A stretch of DNA of 64,000 nt from Saprospiraceae bacterium (GCA_016715985.1 JADJXD010000001.1:4402001-4466000), one strand, 5' to 3'. Counted from the first letter of the stretch, positions 45,056 through 55,060 are shown. Notes: generated from the letters alone by a model not told the origin. Numbers and translations: made by a program.

Positions 45056-46102
45056 ATGAGCAACACAGTCAAAGTTTTCGTTATTTTAATATTTGTTATT
45101 GCCTTTTTTGCAATACGCACTTTGTGGTATGCAGGTACATTTAAAGTTTTGTCAGACTTTAGTGATGATAAAGTTGAATTGATAAATGGTATAGTTGGCG
45201 CAGAAGACATAACTATTGACCATGCAACAGGTTTGGCATTGGTTTCATCGACCGACAGGCGAAAATCCAACGATCAGAATAATCTCAAAGGAGCTATTTA
45301 TCAGCTTGATTTTATGAGTGTACCGCCAACATTTAAGGAATTAACAGCAGGATTTGATCAGAAAGACTTCAGACCGCATGGAATTTCATTATATATCGAG
45401 CCTACGGATAGTACCAAATGGCTGTTCGTCGTCAATCATCGGTTAAATGGTCATTTCATCGAAATATTTCAGTACACAGATAGCACTTTAATACATTCAG
45501 AAACCATTCAACACGAGTTGATTTTACATCCCAATGATGTTGTTGGTGTCGGGAAACGTTCATTTTATTTTACAAATGATCACGATTCAGATGGAGGTGG
45601 AATGTCCCGATTGGAAGATTTTCTTTTGATCGGAACAGGGAGTGTCGGATATTTTGATGGAGAAACTATGACTTTATTAGATGAAGGAATCCGATATGCA
45701 AATGGTATCAACATTGATCAGAATCGCGAAAAATTGTACGTGGCAGCCTGTACTGATGGAAGTATCAATGTCTATAATTTAAATCCTTTCAAAAAACTAA
45801 GGCAGATTAAATGTAATTCGGGAATAGATAATCTGGAATGGGATTCTGAAGGGAATCTCTGGACAGGAGCACACCCCAAATTACTGCAATTTCTAAGCCA
45901 TTCGAAAGATCCACTGAAACGTTCGCCCAGTCAGGTTTTGAAGATTGATGTCCAGGATATAAATAACCCCATTGTAACGCAAGTTTATCTGAATGACGGT
46001 AATCCATTGTCAGGTTCGTCCGTTGCAGCAGTTTATAAAGACAGATTGCTCATCGGAGGTGTATTTGATGATGGCGTCCTGCAGGTAAAAATGAATAAGT
46101 AA
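45056..46102 (+). CDS. Paraoxonase/arylesterase-like lactonase, membrane-anchored
   Basis: This 348-residue six-bladed beta-propeller has an N-terminal membrane helix (about 6-22). All key residues of human PON1 have counterparts in order: E50 (GAED), H108 (FRPHGIS), H128 (VVNHRL), N160/D161 (HPNDVV), N216 (YANGIN) and D258/N259 (IDNLEW). These correspond to the calcium ligands E53, N168, D169, N224, D269 and N270 and the H115-H134 dyad. Lactone or aryl-ester hydrolysis outside the cytoplasmic membrane is expected. It is the first of a run of plus-strand genes leading to the kynurenine enzymes (61 nt to the next). Confidence 0.88.
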   Translation: MSNTVKVFVILIFVIAFFAIRTLWYAGTFKVLSDFSDDKVELINGIVGAEDITIDHATGLALVSSTDRRKSNDQNNLKGAIYQLDFMSVPPTFKELTAGFDQKDFRPHGISLYIEPTDSTKWLFVVNHRLNGHFIEIFQYTDSTLIHSETIQHELILHPNDVVGVGKRSFYFTNDHDSDGGGMSRLEDFLLIGTGSVGYFDGETMTLLDEGIRYANGINIDQNREKLYVAACTDGSINVYNLNPFKKLRQIKCNSGIDNLEWDSEGNLWTGAHPKLLQFLSHSKDPLKRSPSQVLKIDVQDINNPIVTQVYLNDGNPLSGSSVAAVYKDRLLIGGVFDDGVLQVKMNK

Positions 46103-46163
46103 AACAAATGAATCGGTTTTCAAATTCTTATTTACAAAACCTGATCATAAAAAAATAAAACAG

Positions 46164-47201
46164 ATGTCCACCAGAATTAACGCACACGCTCATTTGTTGC
46201 CATATCCGGAAGAAATTCCTTTATTTATGAAAGAGAAGGGAATCTTTTGGATCACACCGGATAAAAAGTTTATGTGTCAGGGCACATGGACCAGGCCAGT
46301 TACAGATCCGAGTTTTTTTCTGAATGAAAAACTGGAATGGATGGCAGAAAACAACATTGATAAAGAAGTAGTGCTTAATCTTTCACAACTTTACTGCAAT
46401 GGAATGGCCAAACAGGATACCAATGATACCATTAGATTTCAAAATGACTTTAATCATAAACTTCAATCAGAATATCCGGATAAGTTTATAGGTGGTTTTG
46501 TGGTTCAGCCTTTATACACTGATGATGCCATCCGTGAAATTGAAAGGTGTGTCACTGAATTTAAGATGTCAGTTCTTTGTCTGCCTACACATTATAAAGA
46601 TGCAAACGGACAATGGCTGGAAATTGCATCAGAATACACAGACCCGATCTTTGAAGTAGCCAATGAATTCAATCTTGCTATTGAAATTCATCCTTACAAT
46701 GCAGAAGAAATTGTTCAGTTGGCTGATCAATTCTGGCGGTTTCACCTGATATGGTTGTGTGCACAGACGGCTGATGCATACCATTTTTACAGTTTATTGG
46801 ATTTTGGACGAAAGTATCCAAATACCAGAGTTTGTTTTGCACATGGCAATCAGTTTGGTCAAATGGGTTATGGAAGACGAAAACAAGGCTTCTATGGCAG
46901 ACCTGACCTGTTTAATGGTGCAAGCCCGCCGGATGAAAATATTCAGCTTTCGAATGTATTTTTTGATACATTGGTACACGATGTCTTATCTTTTGAATTA
47001 TTGGTGAAGCGTCAGGGTGTGAGCCAGATACTTGCAGGATTGGATGATCCATATCCTTTGGGTGAGATGGAATCTGTACCCGACAGCTATCCCGGGAAAG
47101 TATTGGATGAAGCCGTTGATTCAAAGATTATCACCACTTCTGAAAGATCACAAATCTGGTATGACAATGTGATCAGATGGTTAGGTGATGAAAAGTTATA
47201 A
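46164..47201 (+). CDS. Amidohydrolase-2 family, ACMSD-like decarboxylase
   Basis: The 345-residue TIM-barrel metalloenzyme has the HxH motif at the start (INAHAHLLP, H8 and H10), then IEIHPYN, CFAHGNQFG and a terminal Asp in GLDDPYP. This is the pattern of 2-amino-3-carboxymuconate-6-semialdehyde decarboxylase, which drains the kynurenine pathway away from quinolinate. The kynureninase gene starts 31 nt downstream, supporting a role in tryptophan/kynurenine breakdown. 3-hydroxyanthranilate dioxygenase and kynurenine monooxygenase genes are not in the window. Confidence 0.83.
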   Translation: MSTRINAHAHLLPYPEEIPLFMKEKGIFWITPDKKFMCQGTWTRPVTDPSFFLNEKLEWMAENNIDKEVVLNLSQLYCNGMAKQDTNDTIRFQNDFNHKLQSEYPDKFIGGFVVQPLYTDDAIREIERCVTEFKMSVLCLPTHYKDANGQWLEIASEYTDPIFEVANEFNLAIEIHPYNAEEIVQLADQFWRFHLIWLCAQTADAYHFYSLLDFGRKYPNTRVCFAHGNQFGQMGYGRRKQGFYGRPDLFNGASPPDENIQLSNVFFDTLVHDVLSFELLVKRQGVSQILAGLDDPYPLGEMESVPDSYPGKVLDEAVDSKIITTSERSQIWYDNVIRWLGDEKL

Positions 47202-47232
47202 ATTTACTACCTTAGCCCAAAATTTGTAGCGT

Positions 47233-48483
47233 ATGAATACTTCCATTGATTTTGCAATAGAAGCTGATAACAATGACCCTCTGAAGGATTTCAGACGTCA
47301 TTTTCATATTCCGGTTGATAAGAACGGAGACCCTGTGATATATTTATGTGGTAATTCACTTGGATTGATGCCAAAAACTGTTCGTGACTATGTCCTTCAG
47401 GAATTGGATGAATGGCAGAGTCTCGGAGTGGAAGGTCATGTGCATGCAAAACATCCTTGGGTTTCATATCATGAGCTTCTGACTGAATCTATGGCTGAAG
47501 TCGTTGGAGCACTTCCCCATGAAGTTGTCGTTATGAATAGTCTGACGGTCAATCTGCACCTGATGATGGTTTCTTTTTACAGACCTGATGCACATCGAAA
47601 TAAAATTCTGATGGATTACTCACCTTTTCCATCTGACAGATACGCCCTTGAGTCACAAGTAAAGTATCACGGGTATCATCCTTCCGATACGATTATAGAA
47701 TTAATGCCAAATGCCGGAACAGAATGTATCCAATCAGAAGATATTCTGGATCTAATTGAAATGGAAGGTTCAAATATTGCATTGATTATGATAGGTGGTG
47801 TGAATTATTACACGGGACAAGCTTATGATCTCAAAAAAATTACCGAAGCCGGACATAAAAAGGGCTGTGTTGTAGGTTTTGATCTGGCACATGCAGCCGG
47901 AAATATTGACTTGAAATTGCATAGTGATGGTCCGGATTTTGCAGTATGGTGCAGTTATAAATATCTGAATTCAGGTCCGGGTGGTCTGTCCGGTTGTTTT
48001 GTGCACGAGCGGCATAAGGCGAATTTTGATCTTCCTAGATTTACAGGATGGTGGGGTCACGATAAGAAAACCCGCTTTTTGATGGATGATCAATTTATTC
48101 CGATGTCCGGAGCTGAGGGGTGGCAACTCAGCAATCCCCCGATACTTCCAATGGCTGCCTTACGGGCTTCTCTTGATATTTTTAAAGAAGCAAAAATGTC
48201 CAACTTACGTAAAAAATCAATGCTTCTCACAGGCTATCTGGAATATCTTTTGAAGGAAAATTTAGGAGATAAAATTTCAATTATCACCCCTTCAAATCCG
48301 GAAGAACGGGGTTGCCAGTTATCATTGCAGGTTAACGATAAGTCCATTTATACAAAATTGATAACACACGGAGTCATGGCGGATTGGCGGGAGCCGGATG
48401 TAATCAGAGTAGCTCCGACGCCATTGTACAACAGTTTTGAAGACGTTTGGAAATTCGTTGATAGACTTTCTTTATGTTTTTAA
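47233..48483 (+). CDS. kynU: Kynureninase
   Basis: This is a PLP enzyme that splits kynurenine or 3-hydroxykynurenine into (3-hydroxy)anthranilate and alanine. In 416 residues it shows LCGNSLGLMPK near the N-terminus, FDLAHAAGN for PLP-ring binding, and the Schiff-base lysine K243 in WCSYKYLNSGPGG. The length and motifs are typical. It is in an operon with the ACMSD-like gene upstream and the epimerase-like gene 22 nt downstream. Confidence 0.95.
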   Translation: MNTSIDFAIEADNNDPLKDFRRHFHIPVDKNGDPVIYLCGNSLGLMPKTVRDYVLQELDEWQSLGVEGHVHAKHPWVSYHELLTESMAEVVGALPHEVVVMNSLTVNLHLMMVSFYRPDAHRNKILMDYSPFPSDRYALESQVKYHGYHPSDTIIELMPNAGTECIQSEDILDLIEMEGSNIALIMIGGVNYYTGQAYDLKKITEAGHKKGCVVGFDLAHAAGNIDLKLHSDGPDFAVWCSYKYLNSGPGGLSGCFVHERHKANFDLPRFTGWWGHDKKTRFLMDDQFIPMSGAEGWQLSNPPILPMAALRASLDIFKEAKMSNLRKKSMLLTGYLEYLLKENLGDKISIITPSNPEERGCQLSLQVNDKSIYTKLITHGVMADWREPDVIRVAPTPLYNSFEDVWKFVDRLSLCF

Positions 48484-48505
48484 TCATTTTCAGAATATCA
48501 AACCC

Positions 48506-49624
48506 ATGAAAAGTGCCAAAATAACCAAAATTGAAATTATCCCGATTGAAATAAAACTAAACGAACCCTTTGTTATTTCAAAAGGCGCTCTCACGCATGC
48601 CAGAAATACCGTCATCAAAATTTATTCTGACACAGGCCATTATGGAGTGGGAGAGTGCTGTCCTTACCGATCTATACATGGAGAGACACAAACCGGAACC
48701 GTAGCATTTGCAAAAGAGCTTGCCAAGATACTGATCGGATCAAATCCTCGTGAAATTCACCGGCATGTAGCTTTGATGGACAAATTGATTGTAGGAAATG
48801 CATCTGTCAAATGTGCTTTTGACATGGCGCTCTATGATCTTGTCTCAAAAATGGACGAATTGCCATTGTATGCTTTTTTAAAAGGTGATCGTGACAAAAA
48901 GATATACACAGATAATACCGTAAGTCTCCTGTCAAAGGAAAAAATGGTGGAAAAGGCTATAAAATTTAAAGAAATGGGCTTCCCGGTATTAAAAGTTAAG
49001 TTGGGCGAACGTGGAGTGACCAAAGATGTCGAACGTATGCAGGCAATACGTGCAGCAGTGGGAGATGAATTGCCTTTAAGAATTGACGCTAATCAAGGTT
49101 GGAATTATTTGGATGCTAAACGAACTGTCGAAGCCATGAAGGATCTGAACATAGAACATTGTGAAGAACCTGTTCTTGCCGGAAACACGGTAGATCAGGT
49201 CCGTCTTACTGCTGAGAGTCCCATTCCGATCATGGCAGATGAGTCCGTATTCAACCATAAAGACGCTTATAAAATCCTCAGTCAGCAAGCAGCACACCTC
49301 ATCAATATCAAGTTGGGTAAGTCCGGTGGTATCTGCAATGCCATGAAAATAGCGGCAATTGCGCAAGCAGCAGATGTCTATTGTCAGACGGGCTCTTTTT
49401 CAGAGTCCAGATTAGGGATTTCAGCATTGGTTCATTTTGATATGGCTTGGGATAATATTATTTTTCATGATTTAGACTCGCCGTTGATGCTCTCAGAAGA
49501 TCCTGTGATGGGTGGAATGGAGTATCACAAAGATTGGGAAGTGACGGTGTCAGATGCACATGGCCACGGTGCGGATTTTGATCCCGTATTTTTAAAGAGA
49601 TTTGAAAATATCGTGATAAACTGA
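48506..49624 (+). CDS. Dipeptide-epimerase-like enzyme of the enolase superfamily (MR/MLE group)
   Basis: The 372-residue protein starts at the ATG 48506 (MKSAKITKIE); the open frame extends into kynU, but the family begins here. Catalytic features are the KxK pair K163/K165 (VLKVKLG), metal ligands D194 (RIDANQGW), E220 (HCEEP) and D245 (MADES), and the opposite lysine K269 (NIKLGKSGG). The pattern fits L-Ala-D/L-Glu-type dipeptide epimerases, though substrate specificity varies widely in this group. Its position between kynureninase and an ATP-grasp/amidotransferase set suggests action on a peptide or amino-acid conjugate. Confidence 0.88.
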   Translation: MKSAKITKIEIIPIEIKLNEPFVISKGALTHARNTVIKIYSDTGHYGVGECCPYRSIHGETQTGTVAFAKELAKILIGSNPREIHRHVALMDKLIVGNASVKCAFDMALYDLVSKMDELPLYAFLKGDRDKKIYTDNTVSLLSKEKMVEKAIKFKEMGFPVLKVKLGERGVTKDVERMQAIRAAVGDELPLRIDANQGWNYLDAKRTVEAMKDLNIEHCEEPVLAGNTVDQVRLTAESPIPIMADESVFNHKDAYKILSQQAAHLINIKLGKSGGICNAMKIAAIAQAADVYCQTGSFSESRLGISALVHFDMAWDNIIFHDLDSPLMLSEDPVMGGMEYHKDWEVTVSDAHGHGADFDPVFLKRFENIVIN

Positions 49625-49765
49625 TTTTGGAATTGCGGAGGAATTGAAAAAATAATGAAAAAATATATATTTTAGTTTTGAAATAAAAAGTATTTGGCAA
49701 TATTTGCAATATCGTTATTTAGTACAAACATAATTAATTAAACCATCAGAACAAAAAAAGGAATA

Positions 49766-50734
49766 ATGAAGAAAATAGGTATTTTATTTGGAAAGGAAGA
49801 TACATTTCCACATGCTTTTGTACAAAGAGTGAATGAGAAAAACATTAAGGGTGTCATCGCAGAGCCGGTATTGGTAGATGTGGTTGAACAGGCCTATCCG
49901 ACTGATTATGCAGTAATCATAGACAGAATATCTCAGGATGTTCCGTTTTACCGTGCATACCTGAAAAATGCTGCCTTAAAAGGCACAGCAGTCATTAACA
50001 ATCCGTTCTGGTGGAGTGCCGATGAAAAATTTTTTAATAATTGTCTTTCCAAAGAATTGGGAGTTCCGGTACCGAATACGGTATTGTTACCTTCACATCA
50101 GCGACCGGACGATACTTCTGAAAAATCATTTCGGAATCTTAAATTTCCGACAGATTGGGAGAGAATTTTCAAATACATTGGGTTTCCGGCTTACATGAAG
50201 CCACATTCAGGGGGTGGATGGAAGAGTGTGTATAAAGTTACAAGCCCGGAAGATTTGTGGACAAAACATGCAGAAACAGGGCAATTGGTGATGTTGTTGC
50301 AGGAGGAGATTGTTTTTGATCACTATTTCAGATGTTATTATCTTGCAGGCGACAGAGTACACATCATGCCATATGAGCCAAGAAATCCGCATCATTTAAG
50401 ATATGTGGTAGAAAATCCAACAAAAGATAAAAAATTATTGGCGACAGTAGATAAATATACAAAGACATTGTGCAGAGGTTTGGGCTATGATTTTAATACA
50501 GTAGAATTTGCGGTAAGGGACGGGGTGCCGATAGCAATAGATTTCTGTAACCCTGCTCCGGATGCGGATATTAATTCAGTTGGACAAGAAAATTTTGATT
50601 GGATAGTAGAGAATGCTGCCAATATGGCCATAGAAAAAGCACTCAATCACAAAGAAAATCAGTCAAATCTGACTTGGGGAACCTTTATAAGTGATATCTT
50701 CGCACCAACTAAAAAAACCGCCGCTAAAAAGTGA
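49766..50734 (+). CDS. ATP-grasp ligase-like protein
   Basis: The 322-residue cytoplasmic protein has the ATP-grasp fold: an N-terminal pre-ATP domain (1-110), MKPHSGGGWKSVYKV (nucleotide-binding lysine and glycine loop), LLQEEIVFDHYFRCYYLAG, and the metal-binding end TVEFAVRDGVPIAIDFCNP. It resembles the RimK/D-Ala-D-Ala ligase class that joins an acyl phosphate to an amine. The substrate is unknown. A TAGTTTTG promoter element at 49673-49680 may start a transcript here. The amidotransferase gene is 63 nt downstream. Confidence 0.85.
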   Translation: MKKIGILFGKEDTFPHAFVQRVNEKNIKGVIAEPVLVDVVEQAYPTDYAVIIDRISQDVPFYRAYLKNAALKGTAVINNPFWWSADEKFFNNCLSKELGVPVPNTVLLPSHQRPDDTSEKSFRNLKFPTDWERIFKYIGFPAYMKPHSGGGWKSVYKVTSPEDLWTKHAETGQLVMLLQEEIVFDHYFRCYYLAGDRVHIMPYEPRNPHHLRYVVENPTKDKKLLATVDKYTKTLCRGLGYDFNTVEFAVRDGVPIAIDFCNPAPDADINSVGQENFDWIVENAANMAIEKALNHKENQSNLTWGTFISDIFAPTKKTAAKK

Positions 50735-50797
50735 ATAGTTTCGTAATGAAACTTTCGCATACTTTTTACGGTTTTAGAATGACAGCAGTTATAACCC

Positions 50798-51622
50798 ATG
50801 GAGCATAAATTAAGACTGGCTATACTAGATATGAATGCCGGAAAGCCCAATCAGGGCATGAGATGTATTCGTGATATAGTCGGTATCTACAAAAACGACT
50901 TTGAAATTGAGGAATTTGATGTTCGGCAATTTTGTGAAATACCCGACTTAAGTTTCGATGTGTATATATCCAGTGGTGGTCCGGGCAATCCCTTAGAAGG
51001 TGACGGTGTGTGGGATATTGCCTGGTATAATTTGATAGATAAATTATGGCTGCACAATCAAACTCATCAATGTGGTAAAAAACACGTATTCTTTGTTTGT
51101 CATTCATTCCAGATGGCATGTAATCACTTCGGGCTGGGTACTATCGCACCACGTAAGTCAACATCCTTTGGAATTATGCCCGTGCATCTGACAAAGTTTG
51201 CTTATAATGACCCGATATTCAGGGCTTTACCAGATCCGTTTTATGCTGTAGATAGCAGAGACTGGCAGTTGATTCAGCCCAATCTGAATGTTTTTACACG
51301 ACATGGAGCTACTATCCTGGCACTTGAAAAGATACGGTCACATGTCGAATACGAGAGAGCCATCATGGCTGTCCGATTTTCAAATGAATTTATCGGAACT
51401 CAATTTCATCCGGAGGCAGACCCGGAAGGCATGAAAGTACATTTTGCCAAAGACGACATAAGAGATCAGGTGATTAAAAATTTCGGACAGGATAAATATG
51501 ACAGTATGATGAAACATCTGGAAGATCCTGATAAAATTGCATTGACACACAAAACTATTTTACCTAATTTTATTGAAAAAGCCCTTTCTTCACTGCATGC
51601 TGACCATTCTGTATTAATATGA
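50798..51622 (+). CDS. Class I glutamine amidotransferase-like protein
   Basis: The 274-residue GATase domain has the full triad: C101 in FFVCHSFQM, and H204 and E206 in TQFHPEADPEG. It also has SSGGPGNPLEG, the oxyanion-side loop. Such domains release ammonia from glutamine for a partner synthetase. No synthetase domain is fused to it. The flanking ATP-grasp genes, 63 nt upstream and overlapping downstream, are the natural partners. It is not guaA-like in context. Confidence 0.9.
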   Translation: MEHKLRLAILDMNAGKPNQGMRCIRDIVGIYKNDFEIEEFDVRQFCEIPDLSFDVYISSGGPGNPLEGDGVWDIAWYNLIDKLWLHNQTHQCGKKHVFFVCHSFQMACNHFGLGTIAPRKSTSFGIMPVHLTKFAYNDPIFRALPDPFYAVDSRDWQLIQPNLNVFTRHGATILALEKIRSHVEYERAIMAVRFSNEFIGTQFHPEADPEGMKVHFAKDDIRDQVIKNFGQDKYDSMMKHLEDPDKIALTHKTILPNFIEKALSSLHADHSVLI

Positions 51623-52815
51623 TCAAAGAAATCAGAGAAAGTTTTAACAATCAGTTTTCCGAAGAAAAATATCAGCATTTTTTGAATGCGTTAACGGAAG
51701 CTTATCAATGTAAGCCTTTATTCCGGGTCGCTGAGTCACCGTTATTTATTCCGGACATTCTGAAAGAGAGACTTCTGGAAGCGTGCGAAGAAATCAATCA
51801 GACCATTCTGAGAAAAGATCTCAAGGAAATCACACAAGGGTCATTGTATGATCCGACTTTGATAGTTCCTCACGAAGACGAACACACAACTTTCCTTCAG
51901 ATGGATTACGGGGTAAGTCTCGATGAAAATGGAGAACCCTTCCCAAACCTGATTGAAGTACAGGGATTTCCCTCTGTATATTTTTTCCAATATCTGGTAT
52001 CCGGTATGTTTATAAAAGAATATGACCTGCCTTCCAATCTGACGGCCTTTTTTGGTGACTTGGACAGAGAGTCCTATGTGCGGTTGATGAGTGATATTAT
52101 TGTGGGAGATTCTGATCCAAAACATGTAGTCCTTCTGGAAATTGAGCCAGAAAAACAAACTACCTACATAGATATGCACGTAACCGGAGCCGTGCTGGGA
52201 GTGAAAATATTATGTATCACGAAGGTTGTAAAAGAAGGAAGGAACCTGTATTACGAAGATGAAAGCGGAGCATTGGTACGAATAGAAAAAATATATAATC
52301 GGGTGATTTTTGATGAATTGTATCAGCGACCTGATTTGAAAATGGCATTTAAATTTACGGATGATCTGGACATAGAATGGATCGGTCATCCGAATTGGTT
52401 TTACAGGATCAGTAAATATCTGATGCCTTTCCTGAAAAGCAAATATGTGCCGGAGACGCATTTTCTTCATGAAGTGAAAGAATACCCGTCTGATCTCGAA
52501 AATTATGTATTGAAACCCCTCTTTTCTTTTGCAGGCGCAGGGGTGATTATTGACGTCACACGGGAAGATCTTGACGCTGTTACGGACAAAAGCAACTTTA
52601 TATTGCAGCGTAAAGTCAAATATGAACCCATTCTGAAGTCCCCTAATGAACCCGTCAAAGCAGAAATCCGAATGCTGATGCTTTGGCCAAAAGATGCTGA
52701 AAAACCTTATGTGGTAACCAATCTTGTCAGATTGTCCAAAGGCAAAATGATAGGCGTAAAATACAATAAAGACAAAGATTGGGTGGGAGGTAGCGTTGGG
52801 TTTTTTGCAAAATAA
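51619..52815 (+). CDS. ATP-grasp-like protein of unknown function
   Basis: The 398-residue protein overlaps the amidotransferase gene by 4 nt (ATGA), indicating tight coupling. The C-terminal third shows ATP-grasp features: YVLKPLFSFAGAGVIID (lysine plus glycine-rich loop), FILQRKVKYEP, and KAEIRMLMLWP before VRLSKGKMIGVKYNK. The N-terminal 250 residues are family-specific. It recalls a Bacteroidota group annotated only as hypothetical and is possibly related to glutathionylspermidine-synthase-type ligases. Together with the upstream genes it forms an apparent two-ligase/one-amidotransferase set. Confidence 0.78.
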   Translation: MIKEIRESFNNQFSEEKYQHFLNALTEAYQCKPLFRVAESPLFIPDILKERLLEACEEINQTILRKDLKEITQGSLYDPTLIVPHEDEHTTFLQMDYGVSLDENGEPFPNLIEVQGFPSVYFFQYLVSGMFIKEYDLPSNLTAFFGDLDRESYVRLMSDIIVGDSDPKHVVLLEIEPEKQTTYIDMHVTGAVLGVKILCITKVVKEGRNLYYEDESGALVRIEKIYNRVIFDELYQRPDLKMAFKFTDDLDIEWIGHPNWFYRISKYLMPFLKSKYVPETHFLHEVKEYPSDLENYVLKPLFSFAGAGVIIDVTREDLDAVTDKSNFILQRKVKYEPILKSPNEPVKAEIRMLMLWPKDAEKPYVVTNLVRLSKGKMIGVKYNKDKDWVGGSVGFFAK

Positions 52816-52818
52816 CTT

Positions 52819-54222
52819 CTATTTTACAATACAGATTTTTTTGCAAATCATACTGTTGTCTTTGATAATTTGAATCAAATAAATACCTTGCGGCAAGTCG
52901 GAAGTATTTATTTCAGTTGATGGTAAAATCAGATTCTGACTCAATAGTATTTTGCCATTCAAGTTCAATACTTTTATATTCCCTTTACTATTTCCTTTTG
53001 AATTAGTTTGTATGGTCACCATATCAGATGAAGGGTTTGGATATATATAGACATCACTTTCAGTTATAATTAAATCATTTGAATCACTTATACTGTTGAC
53101 ATTAAAGTAATGAACTACTGTCTGACCTTCATAACTAACTTCATATTTCCAAACACCTGCTTGAGCATCTAAAGGTAATGTACGAAAATCATACCACCAT
53201 GAAGCGTTAAAATCATTTACATAAAGAAATTGCCATTGTTGCCAAAGCGTGTTATTTGGCAGATAGATTTTTTGAATGGATGTTGTATTCTTTTTCTGAT
53301 CCTTCAAAAATCTGCTGAAATAAACTTTTTGCCTCGAAATAAAATTATTTTCAAAGTTTGTTATTTCATTGACTGTTGGGCATCCCATTTCTATTGGTCC
53401 GGAATGTGTCAAAATTGTGTTTATGGTGGCTTTGGTCTATGGTTCCTGATTCTCCCACCATATTCCATTGTTTAATTCATTACAGTTCCCAAAGTTTGGT
53501 TCTACAAGATTTTCTCTTATAAAAGGATGCATTTTATACACTTCAAAATGTAAATGTGGTCCGGTTGAAATTCCGGAACTACCAACAATTCCCAAAAATT
53601 CTCCTTTTTCAACGGTTGCTCCCGGAGGCTTGGATGTGAGTGAATTCTTTTTTAAATGGCCATACCATGCCACAGAACCATCATTGTGCCGAACATAGAT
53701 AGCATTCCAAAATTGATTATCAAACCAACTACAACTGTAACTGCTGTTGCCATCATCTTTAGCAATAATGATACCATCTGCTACAGCAACGACTTCAACC
53801 AGATCATGTTCCATCAAATACCACGAGAAAGGCCAGGTAAAATAATCTATACCTCTGTGTCCGTCATAGGTTCTGGCATTACAGGAATATTCCATTATGC
53901 CCGGACCAAAAGTCTGGTCAACAAATCCACTTATACCATAAAAGTTATTCCAATCAAGTGCATCAGATTTTTTTAGAGGAAAACCAAATTTGGTAATTGA
54001 TCTATTCTCAGGTATCAATTGATTTCTCTCCATGTACTCCAGTCTGTTTGAAAGTAGAGAATCTATGCGTACATAATCTTTCTCATGCAGACATTGATGT
54101 TGATAACGATTATAATCCCCGCCAATACTATTTGATTGAATGTTTTGGGAGAGAACACATTTACTTGCTATACTGAGAAAAATAAATAATAATAATGATA
54201 TAGGTTGAATCATTTTAATCAA
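52819..54222 (-). pseudogene. M23 (LytM) metallopeptidase with type A T9SS sorting domain, interrupted by an in-frame TAG
   Basis: Residues 1-261 are a signal peptide (to VLSQ) and an M23 zinc peptidase domain with DGHRGIDYF (H and D ligands) and GPHLHFEVY (HxH). An amber codon follows at 53437-53439, and then, in the same frame without any shift, TKATINTILTHSGPIEMGCP, a beta-rich domain and a complete type A sorting domain (VYIYPNPSSDMVTIQT ... LPQGIYLIQI). The full-length protein would be 467 residues. As written, the peptidase lacks its export/anchoring tail, while the tail has only a TTG start and no signal peptide. A TAY to TAG change or a base-call error explains it. It lies 2 nt downstream of the 231-residue gene, in one operon. 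Confidence 0.88.
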
Positions 54223-54224
54223 TT

Positions 54225-54920
54225 TTATTGTCTTCCGTTATACAACAAAATGGATAATCCAAAAATCATCAGTTTTTCCTGCTGGCCCGGAACTGCAATG
54301 TATGAAGGGTCAATAGCCACGTTCAAATCCTGGTCAAATGCTGAGATATTATAGGGACGAAGCGGGAATTGAATATAGGGTTTAAATGCAATTGCGACTT
54401 TTTCTCCCGGATATTGGTAAAAGATATAAAATTTTGTGTTGTATGCATTGTCACTTGCGGCCAGTCTTTTTTTACGACGGGAGCCTTCAATATCAGTTTT
54501 GATATTTAGGGTTGAATAACCGATGCTGGCACCATATCCAAAGTAGTCTCCTATGTAGTTCTCAAGCCCCATGGACCATTCCGTTAAGGAATAAAACCAC
54601 TTATCCTGAAAACTGCTGCCGGAAGGAAGTCTTCCTAAAGCATCTGTCTTACTGCTTTGATTACACCAGCTTACTTCCGCAGCTACAGACCCTATCCGGT
54701 ACCGAAGTCCAAGCTCCAGGCCATGAAGACTTCTGACATGGTCAAATTTGTCTTCCAGCGTAAAATACTTTTCATTAAACCGATCCAGCACATTATTGAT
54801 ACCTTCCATTTTGGAAAAACCACCTCTGTATCCAACTTTAATGTTGAATTGTCCATAGGAATTGGAAAAAATCATAGTGCTGAATAAAAATATAAATATA
54901 TATCGTGGATATTTTATCAT
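54225..54920 (-). CDS. Outer-membrane beta-barrel-like hypothetical protein
   Basis: The 231-residue protein has a signal peptide (about 1-23, ending SYGQ). The alternating aromatic/polar strands (VKVGYRGGFSK-like start FNIKVGYRGGFSK, LELGLRYRIGSVAAEVSW, GYGASIGYSTLNI, FIFGLSILLY-like end) suggest an 8-stranded OmpA-type barrel. No specific family is recognised. It is the first gene of a two-gene unit with the M23 peptidase, so the two proteins may cooperate at the envelope. Confidence 0.7.
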   Translation of the reverse strand: MIKYPRYIFIFLFSTMIFSNSYGQFNIKVGYRGGFSKMEGINNVLDRFNEKYFTLEDKFDHVRSLHGLELGLRYRIGSVAAEVSWCNQSSKTDALGRLPSGSSFQDKWFYSLTEWSMGLENYIGDYFGYGASIGYSTLNIKTDIEGSRRKKRLAASDNAYNTKFYIFYQYPGEKVAIAFKPYIQFPLRPYNISAFDQDLNVAIDPSYIAVPGQQEKLMIFGLSILLYNGRQ

Positions 54921-55060
54921 ATGTCTTTTAAATAAAAGTAATCATAACTACAAAAATAGTGTAAAATTCCAAATCTTTGCATTCCTTAAAATAAATAACA
55001 TCTCAATAACGGAAGAGAACAATATAATTGTCTGACCACAAAACTAAAATATCCAATATT

